Positions 35,280 to 44,182 of a stretch of DNA of 64,000 nt are shown piece after piece. The DNA comes from Streptomyces ochraceiscleroticus (GTDB lineage: Bacteria > Actinomycetota > Actinomycetes > Streptomycetales > Streptomycetaceae): contig NZ_JOAX01000039.1 in assembly GCF_000720485.1 (NCBI RefSeq), positions 1-64,000 on the forward strand, written 5' to 3'. A program made the translations under genes and the position numbers. Numbering within the stretch: position 1 is the first letter of the stretch; the number at the start of each line of letters is the position of its first letter. The notes under the pieces are model-generated. The model had not been told where the DNA came from, ran no database searches, and saw only the letters and a program-made list of their open reading frames with translations.

Positions 35280-35738
35280 ATGGCCGAAACCCCCTATGTA
35301 CCCACGCGCATCCGGGCCCTCCCCAGCTGGCTCCTCGGCCGTGCCGCGGCACGCGGCCATCGGCTCGTCGCCGACGCGCTGGCCCGCGAGGGCATGCGGA
35401 TGATGCACCACGCCGTGCTGTCGGCCGTGGCCGAACTGGGCCCGGTCTCCCAGGCGGACCTGGGCCGCAGCCTGAGCATCGACCCCAAGGACATGGTCAT
35501 GATCGTCAACGATCTGGTGGCCGAGGAACTGGTCACCCGCGCACCCGACCCGCGCGACCGCCGCAAGAACGCCGTCACCATCTCGCCGACCGGCACCCGC
35601 ACGCTGCGCCGTACGCAGAAGCTCGGCGACGCGGCCAACGCGGAGCTGACCGCGGCGCTCAGCCCCGCCGAACGCGACCAGCTCATCGACCTGCTCACCC
35701 GGATCGCCGCACCGGGACTGGACGACCGCTGCAGTTGA
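35280..35738 (+). CDS. MarR family transcriptional regulator
   Basis: This 152-residue protein has the winged-helix motif GPVSQADLGRSLSIDPKDMVMIVNDLVAEELV followed by the wing TRAPDPRDRRKNAVTISPTG, typical of MarR. It probably represses itself and the divergent MDR-type reductase through the two palindromes in the 111-base gap. The ligand is unknown. Confidence 0.92.
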   Translation: MAETPYVPTRIRALPSWLLGRAAARGHRLVADALAREGMRMMHHAVLSAVAELGPVSQADLGRSLSIDPKDMVMIVNDLVAEELVTRAPDPRDRRKNAVTISPTGTRTLRRTQKLGDAANAELTAALSPAERDQLIDLLTRIAAPGLDDRCS

Positions 35739-35792
35739 GGGGCCGGGGGCCAGTGGCCTCGCGCCGGTACGGACGGGCCGGGAACGGCCGGG

Positions 35793-35832
35793 AGGCCCGG
35801 CCGGCGCAGGGGGCGCACCCCGCCGGCCGGGC
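35793..35832. terminator. Bidirectional hairpin between marR and fdhD
   Basis: Thirteen-base perfect arms (35793-35805 and 35820-35832) flank a 14-base loop, between the convergent stops of the MarR and FdhD genes. Confidence 0.75.
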
Positions 35833-35889
35833 CCGTCTGCCCCCTGATAGGCCGTCAGGCCCTCATTCTGCGCTGCTCCCTGAAGGCCG

Positions 35890-36729
35890 TCAGCCCAGCG
35901 AGTCGAGGGCGATGCGGTGCTCGCCCGCGTACACGTTCATCGAGCTGCCGCGCAGGAAGCCGACCAGGGTGAGGCCGGTCTCGGCGGCCAGGTCGACGGC
36001 GAGCGAGGACGGCGCGGAGACCGCCGCCAGCACGGGAATGCCCGCCATCACGGCCTTCTGGGCGAGCTCGAAGGAGGCACGCCCGGAGACCATCAGGACG
36101 GTGTCGGACAGCGGCAGCCGGTCCTGTTGCAGCGCCCGCCCGATGATTTTGTCGACCGCATTGTGCCGACCGACGTCCTCCCGCAGATCCAGCAGTTCAC
36201 CGTCGACCGTGAACAGTCCGGCCGCGTGCAGCCCGCCGGTACGGTCGAACACCCGCTGGGCGGCGCGCAGCCGGTCGGGGAGAACGGAGAGCGTGGCCGG
36301 CTCGACGGTCATTGCGTCGTCGTCCTTGAGCGCGAAGCGTGCCGTGGTCCGCACCGCGTCCAGGCTCGCCTTGCCGCACAGCCCGCACGAGGACGTCGTG
36401 TAGACGTTGCGCTCAAGGGTGATGTCCGGGACGGCGACGCCGGGCGCGAGCTGCACGTCGACGACGTTGTATGTATTGCTGCCGTCGTCGGTCGCCCCCG
36501 CGCAGTAGACAATATTCGCCAGCTCGGCCGCGCTGCCGAGCACGCCCTCGCTGACCAGGAAGCCGGCCGCGAGCGCGAAGTCGTCACCGGGCGTGCGCAT
36601 CGTGATGGCGAGCGGCTTGCCGCCGAGCCGGATCTCCAGCGGCTCCTCGGCGACCAGGGTGTCCGGGCGGGTGCTCACGGCTCCGTCGCGGATCCGGATG
36701 ACGCGCCGTCGCTCGGTGACCCTGCCCAT
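35890..36729 (-). CDS. fdhD: Formate dehydrogenase accessory sulfurtransferase FdhD
   Basis: This 279-residue protein has the FdhD motif [10 protein letters not shown], whose cysteines carry sulfur from a desulfurase to the molybdenum cofactor, plus [12 protein letters not shown] and [13 protein letters not shown]. It is required for active formate dehydrogenase. It is the last gene of the fdh operon, five bases after the iron-sulfur subunit, which confirms that the operon encodes a molybdenum or tungsten formate dehydrogenase. Confidence 0.95.
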   Translation of the reverse strand: MGRVTERRRVIRIRDGAVSTRPDTLVAEEPLEIRLGGKPLAITMRTPGDDFALAAGFLVSEGVLGSAAELANIVYCAGATDDGSNTYNVVDVQLAPGVAVPDITLERNVYTTSSCGLCGKASLDAVRTTARFALKDDDAMTVEPATLSVLPDRLRAAQRVFDRTGGLHAAGLFTVDGELLDLREDVGRHNAVDKIIGRALQQDRLPLSDTVLMVSGRASFELAQKAVMAGIPVLAAVSAPSSLAVDLAAETGLTLVGFLRGSSMNVYAGEHRIALDSLG

Positions 36730-36734
36730 ACTGA

Positions 36735-37595
36735 TCAGTCCCGGTTCTGTACGTGTTGATAGCCGAAGCGGCCCTTGATACAGAGGTTGCCATGGGTCAC
36801 CGGGTTGTCGTGCGGCGAGGTGACCTTGACGATCTCATTGTCCTGCACATGGAGGGTGAGATTGCAGCCCACCCCGCAGTACGCGCACACCGTCGTCGTC
36901 TCCGCCTGCCGCTCCTCGTCCCACTCACCCGCCGCCCGCAGGTCGAACTCCGACTTGAAGCTCAGCGCGCCCGTCGGGCACACCTCGATGCAGTTGCCGC
37001 AGTACACGCACGCCGAGTCCGGCAGCGCCGCGTCCTGCTCGGCCGCGATCCGGGCGTCGAAGCCGCGCCCGGCGACCGCGATGGCGAAGGTGTTCTGCCA
37101 CTGCTCGCCGCATGCGTCCACGCACTTGTAGCAGAGGATGCACTTGTCGTAGTCCCGGACGTAGCGGTCGTTGTCGACCTTGGGTGCTTCGTTCATGCGG
37201 GCCGCTTCCGCGCCGAAGCGCTCCGGCTTCGCCTCGTACTCCTTGATCCACTCCTCGGCACGCGGTGTGGTCGACAAGTCGACCGAGGAGGCCAGCAGCT
37301 CCAGGACCACCTTGCGGCTGTGCCGGGCCCGCTCGGTGTCCGTACGGACGGCCATGCCCGGCTCCGCGCGCCGGGAGCACGCCGGAGCGAGCGTCCGTGC
37401 GCCCTCGACTTCCACCACGCACACCCGGCAGGCGTTCTTCGGGGTGAGCGTGTCGCCCTGGCAGAGCGTCGGCACGTCCTTGCCGGCGGCCCGGCAGGCG
37501 TCCAGGATCGTGGCGCCCTCGGGCACGCGGACGGCCTCGCCGTCGAGGGTGAACTCGATCAGCCGGCGCGGCGGCTGCAACGGGACAGCGGTCAC
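36735..37595 (-). CDS. Iron-sulfur subunit of formate dehydrogenase carrying the detached Fe4S4 domain of the catalytic subunit
   Basis: This 286-residue protein begins with a plant-type 2Fe-2S domain ([15 protein letters not shown]), then a His/Cys cluster region, two 4Fe-4S clusters ([11 protein letters not shown] and [12 protein letters not shown]) and finally CAYCGVGC with a distal cysteine in [11 protein letters not shown]. The last part is the N-terminal Fe4S4 domain that in other formate dehydrogenases begins the molybdopterin subunit. The protein stops a few residues after GRFGY, exactly where the catalytic domain would begin; that domain is encoded separately at 39442-41496. The GTG at 37595 overlaps the NuoEF stop. 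Confidence 0.92.
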   Translation of the reverse strand: MTAVPLQPPRRLIEFTLDGEAVRVPEGATILDACRAAGKDVPTLCQGDTLTPKNACRVCVVEVEGARTLAPACSRRAEPGMAVRTDTERARHSRKVVLELLASSVDLSTTPRAEEWIKEYEAKPERFGAEAARMNEAPKVDNDRYVRDYDKCILCYKCVDACGEQWQNTFAIAVAGRGFDARIAAEQDAALPDSACVYCGNCIEVCPTGALSFKSEFDLRAAGEWDEERQAETTTVCAYCGVGCNLTLHVQDNEIVKVTSPHDNPVTHGNLCIKGRFGYQHVQNRD

Positions 37596-39439
37596 TGGTA
37601 GACCCCCAGACGGTCGATGGCGGATTCCACGGCGTTCCACGCGGTCTGGCCCAGGCCGCAGATCGAGGCGTCCCGCATGGCCCGGCCGACCTCCCGCAGC
37701 AGCGCGATGTCGTCGGCGGCCGCGGCCCCCGTACGGTCCTTGATACGGAGCAGCGCCTCCTCCTGGCGCACGGTCCCCACCCGGCACGGCACGCACTGCC
37801 CGCACGACTCGTCCCGGAAGAACTCCGCGATCCGGAGCAGGATGCGCGGCAGGTCGACCGTCTCGTCCAGGACCATGACGACACCCGAGCCGAGCGTCGT
37901 CCCGGCGGCCCGCGTTCCCTCGAAGGTCAGCGGGATGTCCAGCTCGTCGGGGCGCACGAAGCCGCCGGCCGTGCCGCCGAGCAGTACCGCGCGCGGCGTC
38001 CCCGTACAGCCGCCCGCCGTCTCCAGCAGCCCTCCCAGCGTCACCCCGAACGGCAGCTCGTAGATCCCCGGCCGGGCCACCGCGCCCGAGACGCAGAACA
38101 GCTTGGTGCCGGTCGAGCCCTCCGTACCGGTCGCCGCGTACGCCGCCGCTCCCCGCTCCAGGATGGACAGCACGTTCACCAGCGTCTCGACGTTGTTGAC
38201 CGCCGTCGGCTTGCCGAACAGGCCCTTCTCCACCGGGAACGGCGGCTTGCTGCGCGGCTCCCCGCGCTGCCCCTCGATCGAGTTGAAGATCGCGGTCTCC
38301 TCGCCGCAGATGTACGCGCCCGCGCCCCGCCGGATCTCGATGTCGAAGGCGTACCCCTGGCCCAGTACGTCGTCGCCGAGCAGCCCTCTGGCACGCGCCT
38401 GGTCGATCGCATACTGGATACGGGCCAGCGCCCGCGGGTACTCACCGCGCAGATACAGGTAACCGTGGTGCGCCCCGGTCGCGTACCCGGCGATCGTCAT
38501 CGCCTCGACCAGTGCGTACGGGTCGCCCTCCATCAGCACCCGGTCCTTGAAGGTGCCCGGCTCGCTCTCGTCGGCGTTGCAGATCAGGTAGTGCGGGTGG
38601 TCGGGCTGCCGGGCGGTGGCGTCCCACTTGCGGCCGGTCGGGAAGGCGGCGCCGCCCCGGCCGACCAGCCCCGCCTCGGTCACCTCGCGGATCACCCCGG
38701 CCGGACCCAGCGCGAAGGCCCTCCGGAGCGCGGCGTACCCGCCGTGCGCCCGGTAGTCGTCCAGCGAGGCCGGGTCGACGGTGCCGACCTGGCGCAGCAG
38801 GACGAGACCGGGGGAGCCGGCCTGCGGCACGGCCTCCTCGGCGTACGGCTCCGGCGCGGCGTCCTGCGGCGCGCGCGCCGCCGCTGCCGCGGTGCCGGGC
38901 GTGGCCGGCGCGACCACCGCAGTCGCAGGTGCCGGCGTGCCCGCTCGTACGGCCAGCGCGGCGGGTGCGCGCTCGCACAGGCCCAGGCACGGGCTCGGCT
39001 GCCACACCGCGCCCTCCGAAGGCGTACCGGCCGGGCCCAACTCCCGTTCCAGCCCCGCGCACACCTCGGCCGACCCCTTCGCCGCGCACGCCAGGTCCGT
39101 ACAGACGCGCAGCACGGTGGCCGGGCGCGGGGCGACCGAGAAGAGCGAGTAGAAGGTGGCCACGCCGTACGCCTCCGCCGGCGGCACGGTCAGGCGTCGG
39201 CACAAGTAGTCCAGCGCGCCCGGACTCAGCCAGCCGATGCGGTCGTTGAGCGCGTGCAGGCCGGGGAGGAGCAGGTCGCGGCGGTCGCGCGCGGCCCGGC
39301 CGCCGCGCGCCCAGCGCAGCGTGTCACCGTCGCGCCCGTCCCCGCCGTCCCAGCCGCTCTCCGGCGGTCCCAGCAGATCGTCGACCGCGGCGCGTTCCTC
39401 GTCCGTGGGGCGCGCGGTGGGGGAGTACTTCAGGTCCAT
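37592..39439 (-). CDS. NAD-linked formate dehydrogenase diaphorase subunit, NuoE-NuoF fusion
   Basis: This 615-residue protein joins a NuoE-like thioredoxin-fold 2Fe-2S domain (residues about 45-165; CTDLACAAK and CLGLCERAP supply the cysteines), an Ala/Pro linker, and a NuoF-like domain with the NADH/FMN motif GRGGAAFPTGRKW, GAGAYICGEETA and the 4Fe-4S motif ESCGQCVPCRVGT. It passes electrons from the catalytic subunit to NAD. The ATG at 39439 has GAGGTG at a good distance; a GTG at 39445 overlapping the upstream stop is the alternative. Coupled to both neighbours. Confidence 0.92.
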   Translation of the reverse strand: MDLKYSPTARPTDEERAAVDDLLGPPESGWDGGDGRDGDTLRWARGGRAARDRRDLLLPGLHALNDRIGWLSPGALDYLCRRLTVPPAEAYGVATFYSLFSVAPRPATVLRVCTDLACAAKGSAEVCAGLERELGPAGTPSEGAVWQPSPCLGLCERAPAALAVRAGTPAPATAVVAPATPGTAAAAARAPQDAAPEPYAEEAVPQAGSPGLVLLRQVGTVDPASLDDYRAHGGYAALRRAFALGPAGVIREVTEAGLVGRGGAAFPTGRKWDATARQPDHPHYLICNADESEPGTFKDRVLMEGDPYALVEAMTIAGYATGAHHGYLYLRGEYPRALARIQYAIDQARARGLLGDDVLGQGYAFDIEIRRGAGAYICGEETAIFNSIEGQRGEPRSKPPFPVEKGLFGKPTAVNNVETLVNVLSILERGAAAYAATGTEGSTGTKLFCVSGAVARPGIYELPFGVTLGGLLETAGGCTGTPRAVLLGGTAGGFVRPDELDIPLTFEGTRAAGTTLGSGVVMVLDETVDLPRILLRIAEFFRDESCGQCVPCRVGTVRQEEALLRIKDRTGAAAADDIALLREVGRAMRDASICGLGQTAWNAVESAIDRLGVYQ

Positions 39440-39441
39440 GG

Positions 39442-41496
39442 TCACTCACCTCGCCCGGCGGCTGCTGTGGGCTGTGTGCTCGCGGCGGTCGTGGCGGTCG
39501 CAGACTGTATACGGTCGCCGGTCGGCTGCTCACCGGTCAGCTTGTCGCCGGTCGGCTGCTCACCGGCCGCCGTCCCGCCCGTCAACTTCTCCACGCGTAT
39601 CGCGGACGCCTTGAACTCCGCCGTCCCCGCGATCGGGCAGTTCGCCTCGATCGTCAGCGAGTTGGTGTCCACCTCGTCAGGGAAGTGCATCGTCATGAAG
39701 GCCAGCCCCGGCCGCAGCCCCGGATCGACCCACACGGGTGCCACGACAGCCCCGCGCCGCGACGCGATCCGTACCTCCTCGCCGGTCACCACGCCCAGCC
39801 GCGCCGCGTCCTCCGGACACAGCTCGACCATCTCGCCCCGCCGCAGCGGGGACGCCAGACTCCCGCTCTGCACCCCGGTGTTGTACGAGTCCAGCCGCCG
39901 CCCGGTCGTCAGCCGGATCGGGTACTCCTCGTCCGTCGGATCCACCGGCGGGTCGTGCCGGACGATCCCGAAGGGCGCACGCGGGCCGCGCCGCGCCGGA
40001 TCCGCCTCCCACAGCCTGCCGTGCAGATAGGACGGCTCGATGCGGTCCAGGGACGGGCACGGCCACTGGATGCCCTGGTGCTCCGCGAGCCGGTCGTACG
40101 TCATGCCGTAGTGCTCGGGCGACACCGACCGCAGCTCGTCCCAGACCTGCTCGGCGTCCGCGAACGTCCAGTCATGGCCGAGCCGGGCCGCCAGCGCGCA
40201 GATGATGTCGATGTCCTCGCGCGCCTCGCCCGGCGGCTCGACGGCCTTGCGTACGCGCTGCACCCGCCGCTCGCTGTTGGTCGTCGTACCGTCCGTCTCG
40301 CACCACGCCGCGGTCGCGGGCAGCACGACATCGGCCAGCTCGGCGGTCTTCGTGAGGAAGATGTCCTGCACGACGAGGTGATCCAGGGCGCTCAGACGGC
40401 GCATCGCCTGGCCGCTGTCCGCCTCCGACTGGGCGGGATTCTCGCCGATGCAGTACACGGCGCGCAGCTCGCGGCTCTCCATCGCCTCGAACATCTCGGT
40501 GAGATTCCGGCCGTACCGCGGCCGGATCACCGTCGACCACGCCGACTCGAACTTCTCGCGGACGCCGGGGTCGAGGAGGTCCTGGAAGCCGGGCAGTCGG
40601 TTGGGGATGGCACCCATGTCGCCGCCGCCCTGCACGTTGTTCTGGCCGCGGAGTGGTTGCAGCCCGGAACCGTAACGGCCCACGTGCCCGGTCAGCAGCG
40701 CCAGGTTGATCAGCGCGCGGACGTTGTCGGTGCCGTTGTGATGCTCGGTGATGCCCAGCGTCCAGCACAACTGGGCGCGTTCGGCGGTCGCGTAGGCGTG
40801 CGCCAGGCCGCGGATCGCCGCGGCCGGCACGCCCGTCACCTGCTCGGCCGCGCTCAGCGTCCACGGCTCGACCTCTTCCGCGTACGCCTCGAAACCACTG
40901 GTCGCCCGCCGGATGAAGGCATGGTTGGCGAGCCCGGCGTGGATGATCTCGCGGCCGATGGCGTGCGCGAGCGGGATGTCCGTGCCGACGTCGAGGCCGA
41001 GCCAGTGCTCCGCCCACTCGGCGGTGGAGGTACGGCGCGGGTCGACCGCATACAGTCTGGCGCCGTTGTGTATGCCCTTCAGCACATGCTGGAAGAAGAT
41101 CGGATGCGCGAAGCGGGCGTTGGAGCCCCACATCACGATCAGATCGGTGTGCTCGACTTCTTCGTACGAGGAGGTGCCGCCGCCCGACCCGAAGGCGGCG
41201 GAGAGCCCGGCGACGCTCGGCGCGTGACACGTACGGTTGCAGGAATCCACATTGTTGGTGCCCATCACCACGCGGGTGAACTTCTGCGCCACATAGTTCA
41301 TTTCATTGGTGGCGCGAGAGCACGAGAACATCCCGAACGCGTCCGGGCCGTGCTCCGCGCGCGCCCGCGCGAACCCCTCTGCCGCGCGGTCCAGTGCCTC
41401 GTCCCAGCTCGCCCGTACGAGCGAGCCGTGGCCGTCCCGTACGAGGGGGTGGGTGAGCCGCCGGTACGCCTCCGGCCGCCGGTCCTTCTTCTTCAC
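39442..41496 (-). CDS. Formate dehydrogenase molybdopterin catalytic subunit lacking its own Fe4S4 domain
   Basis: This 684-residue protein is a molybdopterin oxidoreductase that begins at the point where the Fe4S4 domain normally ends (RRLTHPLVRDG). The active-site region reads NNVDSCNRTCHAPSVAGL, with C90 in the place of the selenocysteine of E. coli FdhF, followed by H91. It oxidises formate to CO2 at a Mo or W bis-pterin centre. The C-terminal 45 residues are a low-complexity tail with a 10-residue repeat (GEQPTGD twice). The GTG at 41496 overlaps the stop of the ketopantoate-reductase-like gene. Confidence 0.92.
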   Translation of the reverse strand: MKKKDRRPEAYRRLTHPLVRDGHGSLVRASWDEALDRAAEGFARARAEHGPDAFGMFSCSRATNEMNYVAQKFTRVVMGTNNVDSCNRTCHAPSVAGLSAAFGSGGGTSSYEEVEHTDLIVMWGSNARFAHPIFFQHVLKGIHNGARLYAVDPRRTSTAEWAEHWLGLDVGTDIPLAHAIGREIIHAGLANHAFIRRATSGFEAYAEEVEPWTLSAAEQVTGVPAAAIRGLAHAYATAERAQLCWTLGITEHHNGTDNVRALINLALLTGHVGRYGSGLQPLRGQNNVQGGGDMGAIPNRLPGFQDLLDPGVREKFESAWSTVIRPRYGRNLTEMFEAMESRELRAVYCIGENPAQSEADSGQAMRRLSALDHLVVQDIFLTKTAELADVVLPATAAWCETDGTTTNSERRVQRVRKAVEPPGEAREDIDIICALAARLGHDWTFADAEQVWDELRSVSPEHYGMTYDRLAEHQGIQWPCPSLDRIEPSYLHGRLWEADPARRGPRAPFGIVRHDPPVDPTDEEYPIRLTTGRRLDSYNTGVQSGSLASPLRRGEMVELCPEDAARLGVVTGEEVRIASRRGAVVAPVWVDPGLRPGLAFMTMHFPDEVDTNSLTIEANCPIAGTAEFKASAIRVEKLTGGTAAGEQPTGDKLTGEQPTGDRIQSATATTAASTQPTAAAGRGE

Positions 41497-42521
41497 GGTG
41501 CGCTCCCTGCGGAAGTACGGGCGGGGGGAGGGGCCGAGGTACGGCCCGAAGTGCGGGCTGAGGTGCAGGCCAGGAGGTCGGCGAGGGCGTGCACGGCGCG
41601 CAGCGTGGGCACATCCGTCTTGGTGAGATCGGCCAGCTCGACCACGGCCGCCAGCAGGACGTCCAGTTCGAGCGGCCGGCCGCGCTCCAGGTCCTGGAGG
41701 GTGGACGTCTTGTGGTCACCGACCCGCTCGGCGCCCGCGAGCCGCCGCTCGACGGAGATCGCGGGCCGACAGCCGACGGCCGCCGCGACGTCCAGTGCCT
41801 CGTGCATCATCGCGACGACCAGTTCGCGGGTGTCGGCGTGCCGGCAGATCTCGGCCATGGTGGCCCGGGCCAGCGCGCTGATCGGGTTGAACGAGATGTT
41901 GCCGAGCAGCTTGATCCAGATGTCCTCGCGCAGCGCGGGTTCCACGGGGCACTTCAGCCCGCCGGCCCGCATGGCCTCGCCGAAGTCCGTACAGCGCGCG
42001 GACATACTTCCGTCGGGCTCGCCTACGGAGAACCGCGTGCCCTCCAAGTGCCTTACCACGCCCGGCTCCTGGATTTCGGTCGCCGCGTAGACGACGCAGC
42101 CGATGGCGCGCTCGGGCGGCAGTACGGCGCTGACCGCGCCGCCGGGGTCGACGCTCTCGATGCGGCGGCCGGTGTACGGCCCGGGCAGCCGGTGGAAGTA
42201 CCACCACGGGATGCCGTTCTGCGCGGCGATCACGGTGGTCTTTTCGTGCAGCAGCGGATGCACCAACGGGCCGCAGTCGGCATAGGAGTTGGCTTTCAGG
42301 CCGAGGAAGACGTAGTCCACCGGGCCGATGTCCTCCGGGGTACCGGTGGCCGGGACCCGGGCGGTGAAGTCCCCGCGCGGGCTCAGTACCCGTACGCCGT
42401 TTTGTCGCATGGCCGCCAAGTGCGGCCCACGGGCGAGGAGATGAACCTCGGCGCCGCCGCGGTGCAGCGCGGCTCCGACATAGGCACCGATCGCTCCGGC
42501 GCCGACAACTGCCACTTTCAC
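41493..42521 (-). CDS. 2-dehydropantoate 2-reductase family protein (PanE/ApbA-like)
   Basis: This 342-residue protein starts with VAVVGAGAIGAYVGAAL (NADPH-binding) and carries LGLKANSY, IAAQNGIPWW and the family region EDIWIKLLGNISFNPISALARATM. PanE reduces ketopantoate for coenzyme A synthesis; paralogues reduce other 2-keto acids. It is the first gene of the fdh operon and overlaps the catalytic subunit by GTGA. The C-terminal 25 residues (TSARTSGRTSAPPP) come from a 12-base tandem repeat. The link with formate oxidation is unusual; a housekeeping panE is expected elsewhere. Confidence 0.85.
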   Translation of the reverse strand: MKVAVVGAGAIGAYVGAALHRGGAEVHLLARGPHLAAMRQNGVRVLSPRGDFTARVPATGTPEDIGPVDYVFLGLKANSYADCGPLVHPLLHEKTTVIAAQNGIPWWYFHRLPGPYTGRRIESVDPGGAVSAVLPPERAIGCVVYAATEIQEPGVVRHLEGTRFSVGEPDGSMSARCTDFGEAMRAGGLKCPVEPALREDIWIKLLGNISFNPISALARATMAEICRHADTRELVVAMMHEALDVAAAVGCRPAISVERRLAGAERVGDHKTSTLQDLERGRPLELDVLLAAVVELADLTKTDVPTLRAVHALADLLACTSARTSGRTSAPPPARTSAGSAP

Positions 42522-42553
42522 CGGAGAGCTCCGTTCAGTCAGCGGAGTCGACA

Positions 42554-42573
42554 GAATATTGTCTACAGTATTC
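42554..42573. promoter_or_regulatory. Palindromic GntR-type operator upstream of the panE-fdh operon
   Basis: GAATATTGTCTACAGTATTC is an 8-of-10 inverted repeat, 33 to 52 bases before the GTG at 42521. Its core GTCTACAGT recurs upstream of the gntR gene at 43341-43349 in the opposite orientation. Confidence 0.65.
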
Positions 42574-42674
42574 GCTCAGAGAGGGTCAAGAGGCGTGCGG
42601 AGCTGCGGTGTAGACGGTCTGCGGTCTGTGTTCGTCAGAAACGTTCGCCCGACACGTTCGCCCAAAACGCGGCA

Positions 42675-42708
42675 GTGGCCCGGCCGGAGCGCACTCCGGC
42701 CGGGCCAC
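42675..42708. terminator. Strong hairpin after the SRPBCC gene
   Basis: Fifteen-base perfect arms (42675-42689 and 42694-42708) flank a four-base loop, 36 bases beyond the stop of the SRPBCC gene on the minus strand and before the fdh operon promoter. Confidence 0.88.
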
Positions 42709-42743
42709 CTCCTTCGGATTCAGCGGGTGTGTCGCACCACGGC

Positions 42744-43193
42744 TCAGACCTCGCCGCGCCAGCCGCCGGTCGCCGTGCCGCGCGACTCGATGAACTCCTT
42801 GAAGCGGCCGAGGTCACCGGTGGCCTGACGGCGGACGAAGCCGAGCTTGTCGCCGACCGTGTCGGCGATGCCCTCCGGGTCGTGCTCAAGCTGGAGCATC
42901 ACCTTGGTGTGCTCGTCATCGAGGCGGTGGAAGGTCACCACGCCGGCCTGGCGCGCCTCACCCGCCACGGTGGTCCACGCGACCCGCTCGTCGGGGATCT
43001 GCTCGGTGATCTCCGCGTCGAACTCGCGGGTCACCCCTCCGATCTTGGTGACCCAGTGGGTCAGTGTGTCCGTGCGCTGCTCGATGCGCTCGACCCCGTC
43101 CATGAACCGGGGGAACTCCTCGAACTGTGTCCACTGGTTGTAGGCCACCGGCACCGGGACGGCCACCTCGACCGATTCCTCGATCTTCGACAT
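42744..43193 (-). CDS. SRPBCC family (START/polyketide-cyclase-like) protein
   Basis: This 149-residue protein has the pattern of small SRPBCC ligand-binding proteins: a first strand with VAVPVPVAYNQWTQFEEFPRFM, GVTREFDAEITEQIPDERVAW and a final long helix (VGDKLGFVRRQATGDLGRFKEFIE). It should bind a hydrophobic ligand; function unknown. The ATG at 43193 follows GGAGGAG. It is divergent from the GntR gene across a 244-base gap and ends before a strong terminator. Confidence 0.87.
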   Translation of the reverse strand: MSKIEESVEVAVPVPVAYNQWTQFEEFPRFMDGVERIEQRTDTLTHWVTKIGGVTREFDAEITEQIPDERVAWTTVAGEARQAGVVTFHRLDDEHTKVMLQLEHDPEGIADTVGDKLGFVRRQATGDLGRFKEFIESRGTATGGWRGEV

Positions 43194-43336
43194 GATCCGG
43201 GCTCCTCCTCTCGTGAACGTGCAGGGCTCACCGCGTACCCGCGAAGTCCGGGTCGACGCAGGGAAACCGAGGCCCGATCCGCTCGTTGAGGTGATACAGA
43301 TCACCGGCGCGTGCTGTGTACGGTAAGTTGCGCTCG

Positions 43337-43356
43337 GTAGACTGTAGACGATAACC
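43337..43356. promoter_or_regulatory. Second GntR-type site, upstream of gntR
   Basis: GTAGACTGTAGACGATAACC shares the nine-base core ACTGTAGAC with the operator of the fdh operon. It lies about 85 to 100 bases before the gntR ATG, in the divergent SRPBCC/gntR region. Confidence 0.55.
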
Positions 43357-43437
43357 AATTGCCGTCCGGTGTCTCCGAGTCGCGGAGTACCGCGGAGTCC
43401 CGGAGTACCGGCGTCCGAGTCGTAGAGGGGGACCGCG

Positions 43438-44124
43438 ATGCTGTCCACTGGGCTGCCGCAAGGGGCCGTGCCGAAGCTCGAACGCCCCGGCCCGTTGCGC
43501 GAGCGTGTCTATGAAGCACTGCTCGAACTCATCACCACCCGCGCTCTGCAGCCCGGCCAGCATCTGGTCGAGAGCGAACTCGCCGGCCATCTCGGCGTCT
43601 CCCGGCAGCCGGTGCGCGAGGCGCTGCAGCGCCTGAACACCGACGGCTGGGTCGATCTGCGCCCCGCGCAGGGCGCGTTCGTGCACGAGCCGACCGAGGC
43701 GGAAGCCGACCAACTGCTGAGCGTGCGGACCCTGCTGGAGGCGGAGGCGGCCGGACTGGCCGCCCAGCATTCCACCGAGCCCGGCGTCTTGAAGATGCTG
43801 GAACTGTGCGAACAAGGCGAGCAGGCGGTGCGCGACGACAACGTGGATCGTGCCGTCGCCCTCAACGCGGAGTTCCACGCCACGATCATGGAGCAGGCCC
43901 AGAACGCGGTGCTTGCCGAGCTGGCCGAGCAGGTCGGCCGGCGGGTGCGCTGGTACTACACGCCGGTCGCCCGGCAGCGCGGTAAGCAGTCCTGGATCGA
44001 GCACCGCGAGCTGATCGAGGCGATCGCCACGGGTGACGGGCTCCGCGCCACGAAGATCATGCGCGAGCACACCGAGCACACCCGCCGTACGTACCACGAG
44101 CGGTTGGGCGCCAAGGAGTCCTGA
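43438..44124 (+). CDS. GntR family regulator, FCD (FadR) subfamily
   Basis: This 228-residue protein has the GntR winged helix (RVYEALLELITTRALQPGQHLVESELAGHLGVSRQPVREALQRL) followed by an all-helical FCD ligand domain with conserved Asp/His positions (ALNAEFHATIM, IEHRELIEAI). FCD regulators often respond to organic acids through a bound metal. The shared GTCTACAGT-type motif in front of this gene and in front of the panE-fdh operon suggests it regulates both. The ATG at 43438 follows GAGGGGGA. Confidence 0.9.
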   Translation: MLSTGLPQGAVPKLERPGPLRERVYEALLELITTRALQPGQHLVESELAGHLGVSRQPVREALQRLNTDGWVDLRPAQGAFVHEPTEAEADQLLSVRTLLEAEAAGLAAQHSTEPGVLKMLELCEQGEQAVRDDNVDRAVALNAEFHATIMEQAQNAVLAELAEQVGRRVRWYYTPVARQRGKQSWIEHRELIEAIATGDGLRATKIMREHTEHTRRTYHERLGAKES

Positions 44125-44182
44125 AGGGCCGCAGTTCTGAAGGGCCCTGCCGGGAGAGGCATTTCATGGGCGCCCCGGACCG

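Noticed and set aside
43370..43430. Repeated CGGAGTACCG/CGGAGTCC elements before the gntR gene
   Set aside because: They are short, irregularly spaced and partly overlap the leader; I could not define a consistent unit or symmetry beyond background.
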